Part shown: one piece after another, positions 1-6,846 of the stretch
Position numbering within the stretch: position 1 is the stretch's first letter
Layout of the letters: each line of letters begins with the position of its first letter
Virus record (IMG/VR): IMGVR_UViG_3300031758_009234
Span: 1 to 64,000 of that record
From: a virus
Strand: one strand, 5' to 3'
DNA length: 64,000 nucleotides
Notes under the pieces: generated by a model
Seen by the model: the letters and a program-made list of their open reading frames with translations, nothing else
Told to the model about the DNA's origin: nothing
Databases searched by the model: none
Translations under genes and position numbers: made by a program

Positions 1-55
1 CCCATTCACGACTTAAACAAACCACTCCGTCATGATCTAAAAATATTACCTTCAT
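1..55 (-). CDS. HAD-superfamily phosphatase, N-terminal fragment cut by window edge
   Basis: Only the first 18 codons are inside the window. They read as a hydrophobic strand followed by FLDHDGVV, the DxD motif I of HAD-superfamily phosphohydrolases, in which the first Asp is the nucleophile and the second the acid/base. Phage HAD proteins of this type are usually nucleotide or polynucleotide 5'/3'-phosphatases. The gene lies 22 bases downstream of the small gene at 78-263 on the same strand and probably shares its transcript. The substrate cannot be told from this fragment. Confidence 0.7.
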   Translation of the reverse strand, partial: MKVIFLDHDGVVCLSREW

Positions 56-77
56 TTTACAAAAATATGAAAATTAA

Positions 78-263
78 TTATAAAAAACTACTATTTCTAT
101 TATTATTCTTAATTGATTGTATAGAGAAATCTTTTATGTCACAATCAGTAATTGGATTAGATGAATGACCATATGGAACCGCAGTATATCTCTTAACACC
201 ATCCTTATCAGTTTGAATGATTGAGTAAAGTTTTCCATCTTTTGAGTACCTAAAAATTGTCAT
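78..263 (-). CDS. Small hypothetical protein (61 aa)
   Basis: A 61-residue open frame that starts MTIFRYSKDGKLYSII and has an alternating beta-strand-like pattern with several Tyr and Lys residues. No family is recognised. It lies directly upstream of the HAD gene on the same strand, and the AT-rich stretch at 264-300 in front of it is a plausible promoter region. The coding call rests on gene-like spacing and normal codon use. Confidence 0.55.
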   Translation of the reverse strand: MTIFRYSKDGKLYSIIQTDKDGVKRYTAVPYGHSSNPITDCDIKDFSIQSIKNNNRNSSFL

Positions 264-372
264 ATCTTTCTTATTTTTAATCTATTATATGTATATATTT
301 ATGTCAAAATGTCATAATTAGTCTAATGGCATATAATTTGAAGATACTTATATAAAAAAAGAAAAAAAAGTT

Positions 373-693
373 ATGAGAAAAATTTATTATTTATTTGATT
401 TAGTTGATTTATTTTCAAATGAAAATATTTTTGAAAATAAAATGAATTATCCAAAAGATGGTGATAAAAATTGGAACAAAACAACAGAAGAATTTGAATC
501 TAATGGAATGACTATTAAAAAAGAAACTTGGGTTAGCCTGGATGGAACATCAACGTATGTTAAAACATACACTGAAAACAAAAAGAGTATTGATGTCAAA
601 GAGCTTGAATCCGCTTTAAAAATAGCAGTTGAAAAAGAAGAATATGAAAAAGCTGCTGAACTTCGTGACCAAATTAAGAAGTTGAAGAAATAA
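373..693 (+). CDS. UVR-motif protein (106 aa)
   Basis: The last 35 residues form a UVR motif (LESALKIAVEKEEYEKAAEL, then RDQI), the helical hairpin found in UvrB, UvrC, McsA and ClpC that mediates protein-protein contacts. The first 70 residues are polar and unrecognised. A strong terminator follows immediately. Two other proteins here carry the same kind of motif, at 10527-10700 and in the ClpC-type unfoldase at 21440-23629. An adaptor role towards an unfoldase or repair complex is possible but is inference. Confidence 0.7.
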   Translation: MRKIYYLFDLVDLFSNENIFENKMNYPKDGDKNWNKTTEEFESNGMTIKKETWVSLDGTSTYVKTYTENKKSIDVKELESALKIAVEKEEYEKAAELRDQIKKLKK

Positions 694-696
694 AAA

Positions 697-726
697 AAAG
701 ACCTCAAAATTGAGGTCTTTTTTATT
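697..726 (+). terminator. Rho-independent terminator
   Basis: A perfect stem AAAGACCTCA/TGAGGTCTTT is followed by a T-run, right after the stop of the UVR-motif gene. Confidence 0.9.
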
Positions 727-850
727 TTAAAAACACTATTCTGTGTTTGGGCCATCCAATATTGGATTTGACTCCACCACCTTATTTTTCTAAATAAGGA
801 AAATATGAAAGAAGATATTAATTATAAATTCTTTTTGTAGAAAAGTTTTA
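727..850. other. Intergenic stretch without assigned gene
   Basis: About 120 bases between two convergent genes. It holds two short palindromes (CCAATATTGG near 758 and CTTATTTTTCTAAATAAG near 781) and is richer in GC at 745-780 than its surroundings. No open frame longer than about 12 codons starts here. It may be a gene remnant or part of a 3' untranslated region. Confidence 0.4.
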
Positions 851-1027
851 TTATTTATCACCTTTTTCTTCTTCAACTGAAGCCGCTCTATAAGGAGTAG
901 CTAACTTCTTAATTTCACCAATGAATTTTCTTGCTTCACCAGCGTTTTTCTTAAATTTACCATTATGAGCTGCGTCAAATTTTTCCCATAAATCTTTTAA
1001 TTGTTCATAAACTTCTTGTTTTGACAT
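851..1027 (-). CDS. Histone H1-like (Hc1-type) DNA-binding protein, 58 aa
   Basis: A 58-residue frame beginning MSKQEVYEQLKDLWEKFDAA. Its second half, with KNAGEARKFIGEIKKLATPY and a following RAASVEEEK, matches the pattern of the small Bacteroidetes histone H1-like proteins of the Hc1 type, which have an Ala/Lys-rich helix, then ARK..L.EI.KL.K.FR..S.EE.K. Those proteins bind DNA without sequence specificity and compact the nucleoid. The gene lies just downstream of uvsX on the same strand. A role in coating phage or host DNA is inferred from the family. Confidence 0.65.
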   Translation of the reverse strand: MSKQEVYEQLKDLWEKFDAAHNGKFKKNAGEARKFIGEIKKLATPYRAASVEEEKGDK

Positions 1028-1071
1028 ATTATTTTATTTTATTTTTTAGGGTTAAGTACCCTTCGACTTTC

Positions 1072-2295
1072 TTATTCAAATAGATCCGCTGCATCACTAT
1101 CAACATATCCATCATTATCATCATCATCTCCACCCATTACTTCATTGAACTGTTTTTCAACCTCTTCAATTTCATCCAATGATTTGAATCTGAAATAATC
1201 ATTAACAATTGGTGCCATTTTTTCTAAAACATCTTGTGTAAACACCTCTTGAGTAAATAATTGTTTTGTTGTAACTGATTTCCCTAAGTGAGAAATATAC
1301 CAACGGTTTCCACCAGGAACAAACTTAATCTCACCAGTTGATTTATCAACTTCTTCTTTACCTTTTGCGATACCAATTTGTTCAAAGAATTCTGGACGAC
1401 AAAATGCGTCTAAGCCAGTGTAAGGATTCATACCATGAATAAAAGATATATCAAATCTAATTTTCTTAGGTTTTGCCAATCTATTTTTTTGAGTTTTGAA
1501 AAGTACTGTAATACCGGAAGCACCTAAATCCATTTCATCCTCTTCAGAAGTTTTTAATTTACTTTTTGACATAAATCCAATTACAGATGCTGAATAAAGT
1601 AGACCATTACCTCCGCGGAGTCGCTCTTGTGGAAAAAGATCCATTGTTAGATATGTATGGTTTGCCACCAAAAGTGGAATTTCTAAGTAACCCAAGTCTG
1701 TATTTATACTTCTAAACATAGAACCAAGTGCTTTAGCTTTAGTCATATCTTGTTTAATATCACCTTTTAATAAATCTTCTTTTTCTTTATTTGAAGCCAT
1801 TTGTCCCAAAGAATCTAAAACAATCATCAATTTAGGCATCTCATAACCAGCTAGTTTTTGTTCTTTTAACTCATCTATCAATTTTGTTAAAGTTATGTTC
1901 ACGTCTTCTACTTTATTAGATCTAACTAATCTAAATTTATCTAAAGAGTTATCAATTCCAAATTTTGGTAAGTCTTCTAAATCAATAGCCTGTTCAGTAT
2001 CAATGTATATTACTGAATATCCTAATTTCTGAGCTTGTTTAGCACATGAGTAACAAAGAAAGCTCTTACCAGCACCTGATTCACCAGCAAACGCAGTTAT
2101 TCTATTTGTAGCAATACCACCCCCTAATAATCTACCAGATAAAGCAGCATCTAATAAATAAACACCAGTTGTTATAAATTGTTTTTCTTTAATTTCTTTT
2201 TCTACTAAAATTGGAACTGATTTTGCAATATTATCTAATATTGATCCAACTTTACTAAACTCAAATTTCTTCGTTTCTTTTCCTTGTTTTGCCAT
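1072..2295 (-). CDS. uvsX: UvsX/RecA-type recombinase
   Basis: A 407-residue RecA-fold ATPase that forms filaments on single-stranded DNA and carries out strand exchange in recombination-dependent replication. Walker A is GESGAGKS at residues 71-78, and Walker B is LMIVLD at 156-161, followed by S-L-G. The length (T4 UvsX is 391 residues) and the very acidic C-terminus (a D-rich stretch at about residues 390-400) fit the phage UvsX branch better than cellular RecA. The partner ssDNA-binding protein is at 37254-38228. A phage-type TTTAATATATA motif lies 25 bases upstream of the start. Confidence 0.93.
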   Translation of the reverse strand: MAKQGKETKKFEFSKVGSILDNIAKSVPILVEKEIKEKQFITTGVYLLDAALSGRLLGGGIATNRITAFAGESGAGKSFLCYSCAKQAQKLGYSVIYIDTEQAIDLEDLPKFGIDNSLDKFRLVRSNKVEDVNITLTKLIDELKEQKLAGYEMPKLMIVLDSLGQMASNKEKEDLLKGDIKQDMTKAKALGSMFRSINTDLGYLEIPLLVANHTYLTMDLFPQERLRGGNGLLYSASVIGFMSKSKLKTSEEDEMDLGASGITVLFKTQKNRLAKPKKIRFDISFIHGMNPYTGLDAFCRPEFFEQIGIAKGKEEVDKSTGEIKFVPGGNRWYISHLGKSVTTKQLFTQEVFTQDVLEKMAPIVNDYFRFKSLDEIEEVEKQFNEVMGGDDDDNDGYVDSDAADLFE

Positions 2296-2320
2296 TTTAA
2301 TTAAATTCTTTTTTATACTT

Positions 2321-2331
2321 TATATATTAAA
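2321..2331 (-). promoter_or_regulatory. Phage-type promoter motif TTTAATATATA
   Basis: Reads TTTAATATATA on the minus strand, 25 bases before the uvsX start. Confidence 0.5.
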
Positions 2332-2412
2332 AAATAATTCCCCCTTTATAAATTTTTTTAAAAACTCCAAAATAAATTATCAAGGAGGGAATAATTTATT
2401 TATATATACAAT

Positions 2413-3462
2413 ATGACTAGGGAAGAATTTTTAGAAAGAGCACGTGATAAGCATGGATATAAATATGAATATCCAAATTTGAAAGATAAAGTATTATCAA
2501 CTGATGATATAGATATAATCTATAACGGTGAACTATATAGACAAAAAGTTGTTAAGCACATAACATTGGGTCGTTGTCCAGAGAAAAATACACCAACAAA
2601 AACCACCGAGCAATTTATTAAAGAAGCTAAAGAAGTTTGGGGTGATAAATATGATTATTCATTAGTAAAATATAAGGGAGCTCTTAAAAAGGTTAAGATA
2701 ATATATGATGGTCTTATATTTGAACAGGTCGCTATTTCTCATTTACAGGGACAATGTTGTGAAAAAAATTTAACCAAAGATAATTTTATAAGAAAATCAA
2801 TAAATAAACATGGTGATAAATACGATTATTCTATGGTTAAATATATATCAGGTGATATTCCTGTTTTAATAGGATATAAAGGTGTGTATTATTTACAAAA
2901 ACCATATAATCACATAGGTGGTTCTAAACCAGAGAATATTGAATTATCAGTAAGAAAGACAACTAAAAAGTTTATACAAGAGGCTAATTTAGTTCATGAT
3001 TTTAAGTTTAGTTATGATAAAACTGATTATGTTAAGAATCAGATTAAGGTTATAATTACTTGTCCTATACATGGTGATTTTAATCAAACTCCACTTTCAC
3101 ATTTACAGGGTAATGGTTGCCCTAGTTGTAGTGAATCTCGTGGTGAAAAGTTAATTTCTAAATATTTGGATAAGAATGATATTTCATATTATAGACAGCA
3201 TAAGTTTCCTGATTGTAAGAATATATTTCAATTACCATTTGATTTTTATTTACCGAAATACAGAACTATAATAGAGTTTGATGGTAAACAACATTATGAG
3301 CCGATTGAACATTTTGGTGGTTTAGAGGCTTATGAGCGTTTAAAGGTGAATGATAAGATTAAGAATGATTATTGTGAGGATAATTATATTAATATAATAA
3401 GAATTAGATATGATCAGATTGATCGTATTTATTATATATTAAATGAGAGTTTAAGATTATAA
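2413..3462 (+). CDS. Homing endonuclease with repeated zinc-finger-like modules and PD-(D/E)xK domain
   Basis: 349 residues. The first 240 contain four copies of a module with the pattern F...A...HGDKYDYS..KY, then a strand pair and a HL.G.GCP.C end; only the fourth copy (residues about 182-240) keeps a full set of Cys/His positions (CPIHG, GCPSC). The last 100 residues hold FDFYLPKYRTIIEFDGKQHY, the D...ExK core of a Vsr-like or PD-(D/E)xK nuclease. Proteins of this layout are free-standing homing endonucleases of large phages. It sits between uvsX and the tagged-gene operon, in opposite orientation to both, as expected for an inserted mobile gene. Confidence 0.8.
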   Translation: MTREEFLERARDKHGYKYEYPNLKDKVLSTDDIDIIYNGELYRQKVVKHITLGRCPEKNTPTKTTEQFIKEAKEVWGDKYDYSLVKYKGALKKVKIIYDGLIFEQVAISHLQGQCCEKNLTKDNFIRKSINKHGDKYDYSMVKYISGDIPVLIGYKGVYYLQKPYNHIGGSKPENIELSVRKTTKKFIQEANLVHDFKFSYDKTDYVKNQIKVIITCPIHGDFNQTPLSHLQGNGCPSCSESRGEKLISKYLDKNDISYYRQHKFPDCKNIFQLPFDFYLPKYRTIIEFDGKQHYEPIEHFGGLEAYERLKVNDKIKNDYCEDNYINIIRIRYDQIDRIYYILNESLRL

Positions 3463-3879
3463 ACTAATACATACACAATAGTAATCATATCCTTGATGAC
3501 CTCTTAATAAAGGTTGTTCATACAAAACTTCCACTTTATAATTAGGATATTCGTCTTTTAGGTTATTTATAGCACCTTCCAATTTAAGAAGGAATTCATT
3601 TGTTATTTTATTAAATTCAATAAAGTCGGATATTTCTCCTTTATATCCATCTGCTGTGAATTTCACTTCTAACTCAGGACAATTTATAAATACTCTACAA
3701 TCTGTTGGGTTTCCACTTTCGGTTACTTCTTCAAGTGTTTCTGAATTGCCCCAACGGAATTCACCACATTCATTATCTTCATTATATGAATATTCCACTA
3801 AATCAGTGAAACAATGTTTGATATACTCAACATCAATTGAATTATCGGTATTTTCGTTAAATTTTCTTAGGTGTTTCAT
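3457..3879 (-). CDS. Tagged small protein, paralogue A1 (140 aa)
   Basis: Begins with the recurring N-terminal peptide MKHLRKFNE. The remainder is an acidic alpha/beta domain. It is a paralogue of the protein at 4259-4651: both have D[VI]EYIKHCF.DL after the tag and LKDEYPNY[KN][VI]E near the end. It overlaps its upstream neighbour (start at 3879, neighbour stop at 3876) in a tight three-gene operon. No function is recognised. The N-terminal peptide may direct the protein into the phage head (see findings). Confidence 0.75.
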   Translation of the reverse strand: MKHLRKFNENTDNSIDVEYIKHCFTDLVEYSYNEDNECGEFRWGNSETLEEVTESGNPTDCRVFINCPELEVKFTADGYKGEISDFIEFNKITNEFLLKLEGAINNLKDEYPNYKVEVLYEQPLLRGHQGYDYYCVCISL

Positions 3880-4262
3880 ACTTTATATTCAATATTTATT
3901 TTTAACTCACCAATTCTATTTACAATGAAGTTAACTTCATTTCCTTCACTTTCTATATCTTTAATTATGGCGTTTATACTATTAAGTGTTTCTTGTTTAA
4001 TTCTTAATATTTCCATCTCATTTTCAATTGACGCTTTTAAAAAACCAGCATTTCCATATGGTGATCTATTCCATAATTTACCTTCAACAGGTTCCAATTT
4101 AACTTCAACATAAACACATTGAACACCTTCCACTCTTATTGGTTTTGCTATCAAAATATTAACATTATAGTAACCACTCTCTGAGATATCAGCAAAAAGT
4201 GTTTCTAGATATGATTTAGTTTCATCTTCAAAACTTTCATTAAATTTTCTTAGGTGTTTCAT
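3876..4262 (-). CDS. Tagged small protein (128 aa)
   Basis: Starts MKHLRKFNESFED, the same peptide as its two neighbours, but the body differs from theirs: two beta strands (VNILIAKP, VYVEVKLEP) and a long C-terminal helix. It overlaps both neighbours by four bases. The DNA coding for the tag is almost identical in the three genes while the rest is not, which suggests module exchange. Function unknown. Confidence 0.75.
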   Translation of the reverse strand: MKHLRKFNESFEDETKSYLETLFADISESGYYNVNILIAKPIRVEGVQCVYVEVKLEPVEGKLWNRSPYGNAGFLKASIENEMEILRIKQETLNSINAIIKDIESEGNEVNFIVNRIGELKINIEYKV

Positions 4263-4651
4263 TTTTTATTATTTATATTTATCTGGAAGTAGTCATTTGG
4301 TCTATCATCATCCTCTTCGTAATTTATTTCAATATTATAATTAGGATATTCATCTTTTAATCTTTTGATTGAGATATCAATTGATTTAATAATATGTGAT
4401 ATTCTTTCAGAATTACCAATCATTCTTTCAAAAGTTCCACCCTTAGTTATTCTAGGGATATCTATGGTTAAATCAACATATTCGTCATTAAGTGTGATTT
4501 CATCGTTTGGATTATCACGTAGATAATCTTCATGTGTATCATATTCTACATCACATTCTGGATCATCTGATAAGTCATTAAAACAATGTTTGATATATTC
4601 TATATCAAGATGCTCATTTATACTTTCGTTAAACTTTCTTAGGTGTTTCAT
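4259..4651 (-). CDS. Tagged small protein, paralogue A2 (130 aa)
   Basis: Starts MKHLRKFNESINEH. The body is a paralogue of the gene at 3457-3879, sharing the IEYIKHCFNDL helix and the LKDEYPNYNIEI strand. It is strongly acidic and ends in ININNKK. The start overlaps the stop of the upstream gene (TAATG). Function unknown. Confidence 0.75.
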   Translation of the reverse strand: MKHLRKFNESINEHLDIEYIKHCFNDLSDDPECDVEYDTHEDYLRDNPNDEITLNDEYVDLTIDIPRITKGGTFERMIGNSERISHIIKSIDISIKRLKDEYPNYNIEINYEEDDDRPNDYFQININNKK

Positions 4652-5136
4652 TATTTAAATTTACCTGGGTATATTTTTCTCCACTCGTGACCTTGTGGTA
4701 CATCAGATGCTCTAACACCAAATATCTTTTTCTCTGGACAAGTATCTTCTCCGTTTAATAAGAAGTTGTTATTACAAGCCCAAACCTCAATATTTCTATT
4801 TATTCTTTGACCAACATGGAAAGGAAATCTAATATTAGCTTTATTGTCAATTGATTCTATTCTCATTGAACTATCTAATACAACTGTTATTTGTAAATTT
4901 CTATTTCTTTTTCCTGTAAAAATTAGTTCTTTAGAGTTTAAATAGCTTTCACTTATTTCATCTTCTCCATTTTCTAACTCTTGTTCCATCTCAATCTTCT
5001 TTTTCTCTTCCTCTTCATCTAAATAACTAGGTAGATTTATTTCAGTTGGAGTGTCTTGGTTCCACTTGTGTTGAAACTTTCTTGCGAAGTCTTTATATTT
5101 TTCTATCTTTCCCATAAATAATTTTTGATTATACAT
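4651..5136 (-). CDS. Hypothetical protein, first gene of tagged operon (161 aa)
   Basis: The frame opens at 5136, but an internal ATG at 5115 (MGKIEKYKDFARKF) is a likely alternative: the phage-type promoter motif abuts the 5136 codon, so a transcript started from it would begin after that codon. From 5115 the N-terminus (K-I-x-K-Y-x-x-F) loosely resembles the tag of the following genes. Residues 45-60 are a Glu/Lys coiled-coil-like stretch, and the C-terminal half is beta-rich with three Cys. No family is recognised. Confidence 0.65.
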   Translation of the reverse strand: MYNQKLFMGKIEKYKDFARKFQHKWNQDTPTEINLPSYLDEEEEKKKIEMEQELENGEDEISESYLNSKELIFTGKRNRNLQITVVLDSSMRIESIDNKANIRFPFHVGQRINRNIEVWACNNNFLLNGEDTCPEKKIFGVRASDVPQGHEWRKIYPGKFK

Positions 5137-5146
5137 TATATATTAA
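5137..5146 (-). promoter_or_regulatory. Phage-type promoter motif
   Basis: TTAATATATA on the minus strand, directly upstream of the 5136 start and 22 bases from the alternative start at 5115. Confidence 0.45.
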
Positions 5147-5157
5147 AATATAATTAT

Positions 5158-5165
5158 TATATTTG
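5158..5165 (+). promoter_or_regulatory. Bacteroidetes-type promoter (-7 element TATATTTG)
   Basis: TATATTTG, the Bacteroidetes sigma -7 consensus TAnnTTTG, 25 bases before the start at 5191. Confidence 0.65.
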
Positions 5166-5190
5166 TAAAACAAACAAAAAAATAAAGGTC

Positions 5191-5418
5191 ATGGGAAGAA
5201 TTAAAGATTTAGTAATTGAGTTACAAAATGAGTTTGGTTATAATATGGAATTCTTACCAGAAGATTTCAATATGGATGAATATTTAGCAAAGAGAGCTCA
5301 AGAAGTAGAAGTTAAACCATTACCATTATCGAGTGTTGATAGAGATACTTTGAATTTTGCAACTAAAGTAACATACGAACCTTTATTTTGTGACAAAGTA
5401 AAATCAAAAAATAAGTAA
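5191..5418 (+). CDS. Small acidic hypothetical protein (75 aa)
   Basis: MGRIKDLVIELQNEFGYNME opens the protein. A longer frame runs from 5125, but the promoter at 5158-5165 lies inside that extension, so the ATG at 5191 is chosen. The first 30 residues are helical, and the protein ends in a basic tail (KVKSKNK). A clear terminator follows, so this is a single-gene transcript. Function unknown. Confidence 0.7.
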   Translation: MGRIKDLVIELQNEFGYNMEFLPEDFNMDEYLAKRAQEVEVKPLPLSSVDRDTLNFATKVTYEPLFCDKVKSKNK

Positions 5419-5441
5419 AAAAACTTTCATATTTTCTTATA

Positions 5442-5469
5442 AAAGTCTCTAAAACAGAGACTTTTTTTT
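5442..5469 (+). terminator. Rho-independent terminator
   Basis: Stem AAAGTCTCT/AGAGACTTT with an extended T-run after the 5191-5418 gene. Confidence 0.9.
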
Positions 5470-5475
5470 ATTTTC

Positions 5476-5486
5476 TTTAATATATA
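5476..5486 (+). promoter_or_regulatory. Phage-type promoter motif TTTAATATATA
   Basis: Exact TTTAATATATA, 4 bases upstream of the GNAT gene start. Confidence 0.45.
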
Positions 5487-5490
5487 GAAT

Positions 5491-5835
5491 ATGAAGGAAA
5501 TAAAGGGATTTGAAGTTGTGCATTTAAAACCAAACGCACAAAATTTAGAAATGTGGATAGCATATGACATTGAAAGTAAAATGGCTATTGGACACATTTT
5601 CATGACTATTGAAAATAATCAAAAGATAAAATTCTTAGATGCTTGGGTTGATGAGGATCACCGAAGAAAAGGAATATTCAGATCTCTGTGGGACACCAGA
5701 TGGGACTTTGTAAATCAAAATTACAAAGGATATCTTGTTTATGCTTGGTGTAAAGATACTTCTCTTCCTCTTCTATTAGAGAAAGGTTTCGAACCAGGTG
5801 AAATAGTTACTTATGTAGAAAAATTTATAAACTAA
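5491..5835 (+). CDS. GNAT-family N-acetyltransferase (114 aa)
   Basis: The order of elements is that of a small GNAT fold: strand IGHIFMTIE, strand FLDAWVDEDHRRKGIFRSLW carrying the acetyl-CoA pyrophosphate loop (R-R-K-G-I-F in place of R-x-x-G-x-G/A), then a helix and the C-terminal strands ending in EKGFEPGEIVTYVEKF. Such enzymes transfer an acetyl group from acetyl-CoA to an amine. The substrate is unknown; phage GNATs may act on host proteins or on modified bases. Confidence 0.8.
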   Translation: MKEIKGFEVVHLKPNAQNLEMWIAYDIESKMAIGHIFMTIENNQKIKFLDAWVDEDHRRKGIFRSLWDTRWDFVNQNYKGYLVYAWCKDTSLPLLLEKGFEPGEIVTYVEKFIN

Positions 5836-5876
5836 AATATCTTTTAAATATATACTAATAAATAAAAGTATATACT

Positions 5877-6056
5877 ATGCCAGCAAAAGATAAAATGTTT
5901 TCATTAAGACTTCCAGCAAAATTTTTAGAAGAATATAAAGAATTTTGTGATGAACATTCTATAAACATCTCTAAAAGGATTAGAAAATTCATGGAGAAGG
6001 ACTTAGAAGCTTGGAGAATTAGAAAACAACAAATGAATAACAAAAATAGTAATTAA
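5877..6056 (+). CDS. Ribbon-helix-helix (CopG/Arc-type) DNA-binding protein, 59 aa
   Basis: The 59-residue frame MPAKDKMFSLRLPAKFLEEY continues into a two-helix body ending KRIRKFMEKDLEAW. This is the classic RHH pattern: a strand of alternating residues (MFSLRLP) followed by two helices. RHH proteins bind DNA as dimers and act as repressors. It overlaps the end of the GIY-YIG gene on the opposite strand by four bases. A second RHH-like gene is at 38302-38451. Its operator is unknown. Confidence 0.75.
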   Translation: MPAKDKMFSLRLPAKFLEEYKEFCDEHSINISKRIRKFMEKDLEAWRIRKQQMNNKNSN

Positions 6057-6799
6057 AAATAATCAGATTTATAAACCCATTTGTAACCACAATGGGTTTT
6101 TCTCTTACCATTACAAACATTTATAACATTAGATTTTTGATATCCAGCTTTTTCAATATCAACTAAACTTACCCATTCACAAATAAGGTTATTATCCATA
6201 TCTAATTGTAGTATTATATCTTTAGATTTTCCATAATTCCAAGATTTTTTACCTTTTTTCGAATCCGAAATTTTATTCTTAGTTTCATTTGATAATTTCT
6301 TACCAAGATTTATATCCCTCAATTTAGCTTTGGTATCTTCTGATAATACTTTACCTCTTTGTGATTCGGACATCTTTTTCTTAGTCTCATCTGATGTTAC
6401 TCTATCCTTTCTAGCCAATCTTAATTTCTTTTTAGTTTCTTCCGTGTGTTTCTTTCCCCACATAGGATGGTTTTCACCAGAGACATCTCTACCAAAAAAA
6501 CCATTTACCATTGCAAGAGACTCATTTATATAATCTTTTGAATTAACTACATCAAACTCTATATGTAGTTTCAATTCTTCTGATAGTGCATCTAATCTTG
6601 TATCATGATATGATAATATTTGTATTTTAAATAAATGTATATTATTATCTATTTCATCATAGAATATTTTTCTATATTTAATTGATCTTATACTACCAAA
6701 ATATTTTCCAGATTTTATTTTCTCTTCCGATGTAGATCCTATATAAAATTTAGGCAATTTATATCCACTATAAGTGACTAAGTATGTAACATATTTCAT
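6053..6799 (-). CDS. GIY-YIG homing endonuclease with NUMOD3 repeats
   Basis: 248 residues. Residues 1-90 form the GIY-YIG nuclease domain (VTYLVTYSG, then KFYIGST as the YIG half). Residues 100-190 carry four NUMOD3-type DNA-contacting repeats, each with a (S/T)xETKxK core, and the C-terminal 50 residues are a NUMOD1 helix-turn-helix ending GYKWVYKSDYF. This architecture is typical of phage homing endonucleases that nick or cut a target gene and spread their own. The leader and start (TATATATAGTATATG) are shared with the other GIY-YIG gene at 49730-50551. Confidence 0.88.
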   Translation of the reverse strand: MKYVTYLVTYSGYKLPKFYIGSTSEEKIKSGKYFGSIRSIKYRKIFYDEIDNNIHLFKIQILSYHDTRLDALSEELKLHIEFDVVNSKDYINESLAMVNGFFGRDVSGENHPMWGKKHTEETKKKLRLARKDRVTSDETKKKMSESQRGKVLSEDTKAKLRDINLGKKLSNETKNKISDSKKGKKSWNYGKSKDIILQLDMDNNLICEWVSLVDIEKAGYQKSNVINVCNGKRKTHCGYKWVYKSDYF

Positions 6800-6846
6800 A
6801 TACTATATATAAAAAGTATAACTACCTACTTGTATTATCCAAAACT

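Larger units (their letters stand above)
3851..4651 (-). repeat. Three 29-bp near-identical repeats encoding the MKHLRKFNE tag
   Basis: Copies lie at 3851-3879, 4234-4262 and 4623-4651. Each covers the first ten codons of a gene and differs from the others at one to three positions. Sequence identity drops immediately after the repeat in the middle gene. Confidence 0.85.

Noticed and set aside
805-840. An 11-codon frame starting MKEDINY
   Set aside because: Too short and without promoter or coupling to be called a gene.
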